Shown: positions 63,874 through 64,000 of the stretch, in pieces
Layout: each line of letters begins with the position of its first letter
How positions within the stretch are numbered: position 1 is the first letter of the stretch
Assembly (NCBI RefSeq): GCF_021295345.1
Contig: NZ_JAIMJB010000019.1
Coordinates: forward strand, 1 to 64,000
Reading direction: 5' to 3'
Origin: Motilimonas eburnea
Lineage (GTDB): Bacteria > Pseudomonadota > Gammaproteobacteria > Enterobacterales > CBDFNC01
Length of the DNA: 64,000 nucleotides
Notes under the pieces: generated by a model
Database searches by the model: none
Told to the model about the DNA's origin: nothing
What the model saw: only the letters and a program-made list of their open reading frames with translations
Position numbers and translations under genes: made by a program

Positions 63874-64000
63874 AGCGTAGCTTCAGCTCTTCAGGATGCG
63901 GGTTTAAGTAAATTTGCTGTTCTATATACGCATCGGGATACAAGGTTAAGTAATGCTTAATCAAGGTCATGGCGGCCAATAGCGGGATTAACCCCTGACG
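63863..64000 (-). CDS. ybgA: YbgA-like DUF1722 protein, C-terminal end (partial)
   Basis: Minus-strand frame entering from the right edge and ending at TGA 63863-63865. Its final residues include GLIPLLAAMTLIKHYLTLYP, EQQIYLNPHPEEL and LRYEH, matching the end of DUF1722/YbgA. It overlaps the MerR start by 11 bp. In E. coli ybgA directly precedes phrB; here a MerR gene lies between. The remainder is outside the window. Confidence 0.75.
   Translation of the reverse strand, partial: RQGLIPLLAAMTLIKHYLTLYPDAYIEQQIYLNPHPEELKLRYEH

Noticed and set aside
1-64000. CRISPR array, tRNA, complete insertion sequence or prophage
   Set aside because: No evenly spaced direct repeats with unique spacers, no cloverleaf-like sequence I could recognise, and no transposase, integrase or phage structural gene was found.

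Overview
The window is chromosomal DNA of a marine-type gammaproteobacterium, probably in or near Vibrionales, Alteromonadales or Aeromonadales; no species is claimed. The reasons are the rRNA leader with its boxA, the dapF-DUF484-xerC-yigB-uvrD and hemCDXY/cyaA/cyaY gene orders, two LuxP-type AI-2 receptors, and the chitin-related genes. Coding density is high. Mobile DNA is limited to small non-coding palindromic elements. I saw no phage, integrase, full insertion sequence, tRNA or CRISPR array.

Layout. 1-500: the 5' end of a 16S rRNA gene on the minus strand, with leader, boxA and tandem P1/P2 promoters. 0.5-7.5 kb (minus): lptM, lysA, dapF, DUF484, xerC, yigB and uvrD, with a LexA box before uvrD. 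7.5-16 kb: a MITE-like element, cyaY and an esterase, then cyaA divergent from hemC-hemD-hemX-hemY. 16-23 kb: a c-di-GMP signalling block with a GGDEF response regulator, a large hybrid kinase and a GGDEF-EAL protein. 23-31 kb: hspQ, a PgpB-like protein lacking key catalytic residues, a LuxP homologue, a YeiE-like LysR regulator, a TDT-family transporter and radD. 31-40 kb: nlpE-like, leuA, a REC-DUF3369 protein, two small genes preceded by hairpins, a degenerate tandem array copied from a gene's 3' end, rsuA, a UPF0149/DUF6572 operon, and nadE divergent from an NrtR-like regulator. 40-49 kb: a GAF-GAF-GGDEF protein, small unknowns, a DUF2161 protein, a YdjM-like hydrolase, a second MITE-like element, and a DecR-like regulator divergent from a cysteine-desulfhydrase-like PLP enzyme. 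49-55 kb: a second LuxP homologue, a secreted chitin oligosaccharide deacetylase and a remarkable membrane-bound GH18-LytTR protein. 55-64 kb (mostly minus): a tightly overlapping cluster of ybgA (partial), a MerR regulator, phrB, a SnoaL-like protein, an SDR, an FAD oxidoreductase, DUF1365, cfa and DUF2878.

The most exciting item is the protein at 52252-54375. A periplasmic glycoside-hydrolase-18 domain, whose DxxDxDxE catalytic motif has Arg in place of the acid Glu, is joined through one transmembrane helix to a cytoplasmic LytTR DNA-binding domain. The architecture suggests a dead chitinase reused as a chitin sensor that signals straight to DNA. It lies next to a chitin deacetylase and an AI-2 receptor gene. 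Other notable items are the two LuxP receptors with no luxQ beside them, the PgpB-like pseudo-phosphatase, a Shine-Dalgarno-occluding inverted repeat, the decaying tandem array, and a photolyase/cfa cluster headed by a MerR protein with a degraded cobalamin-type sensor domain.
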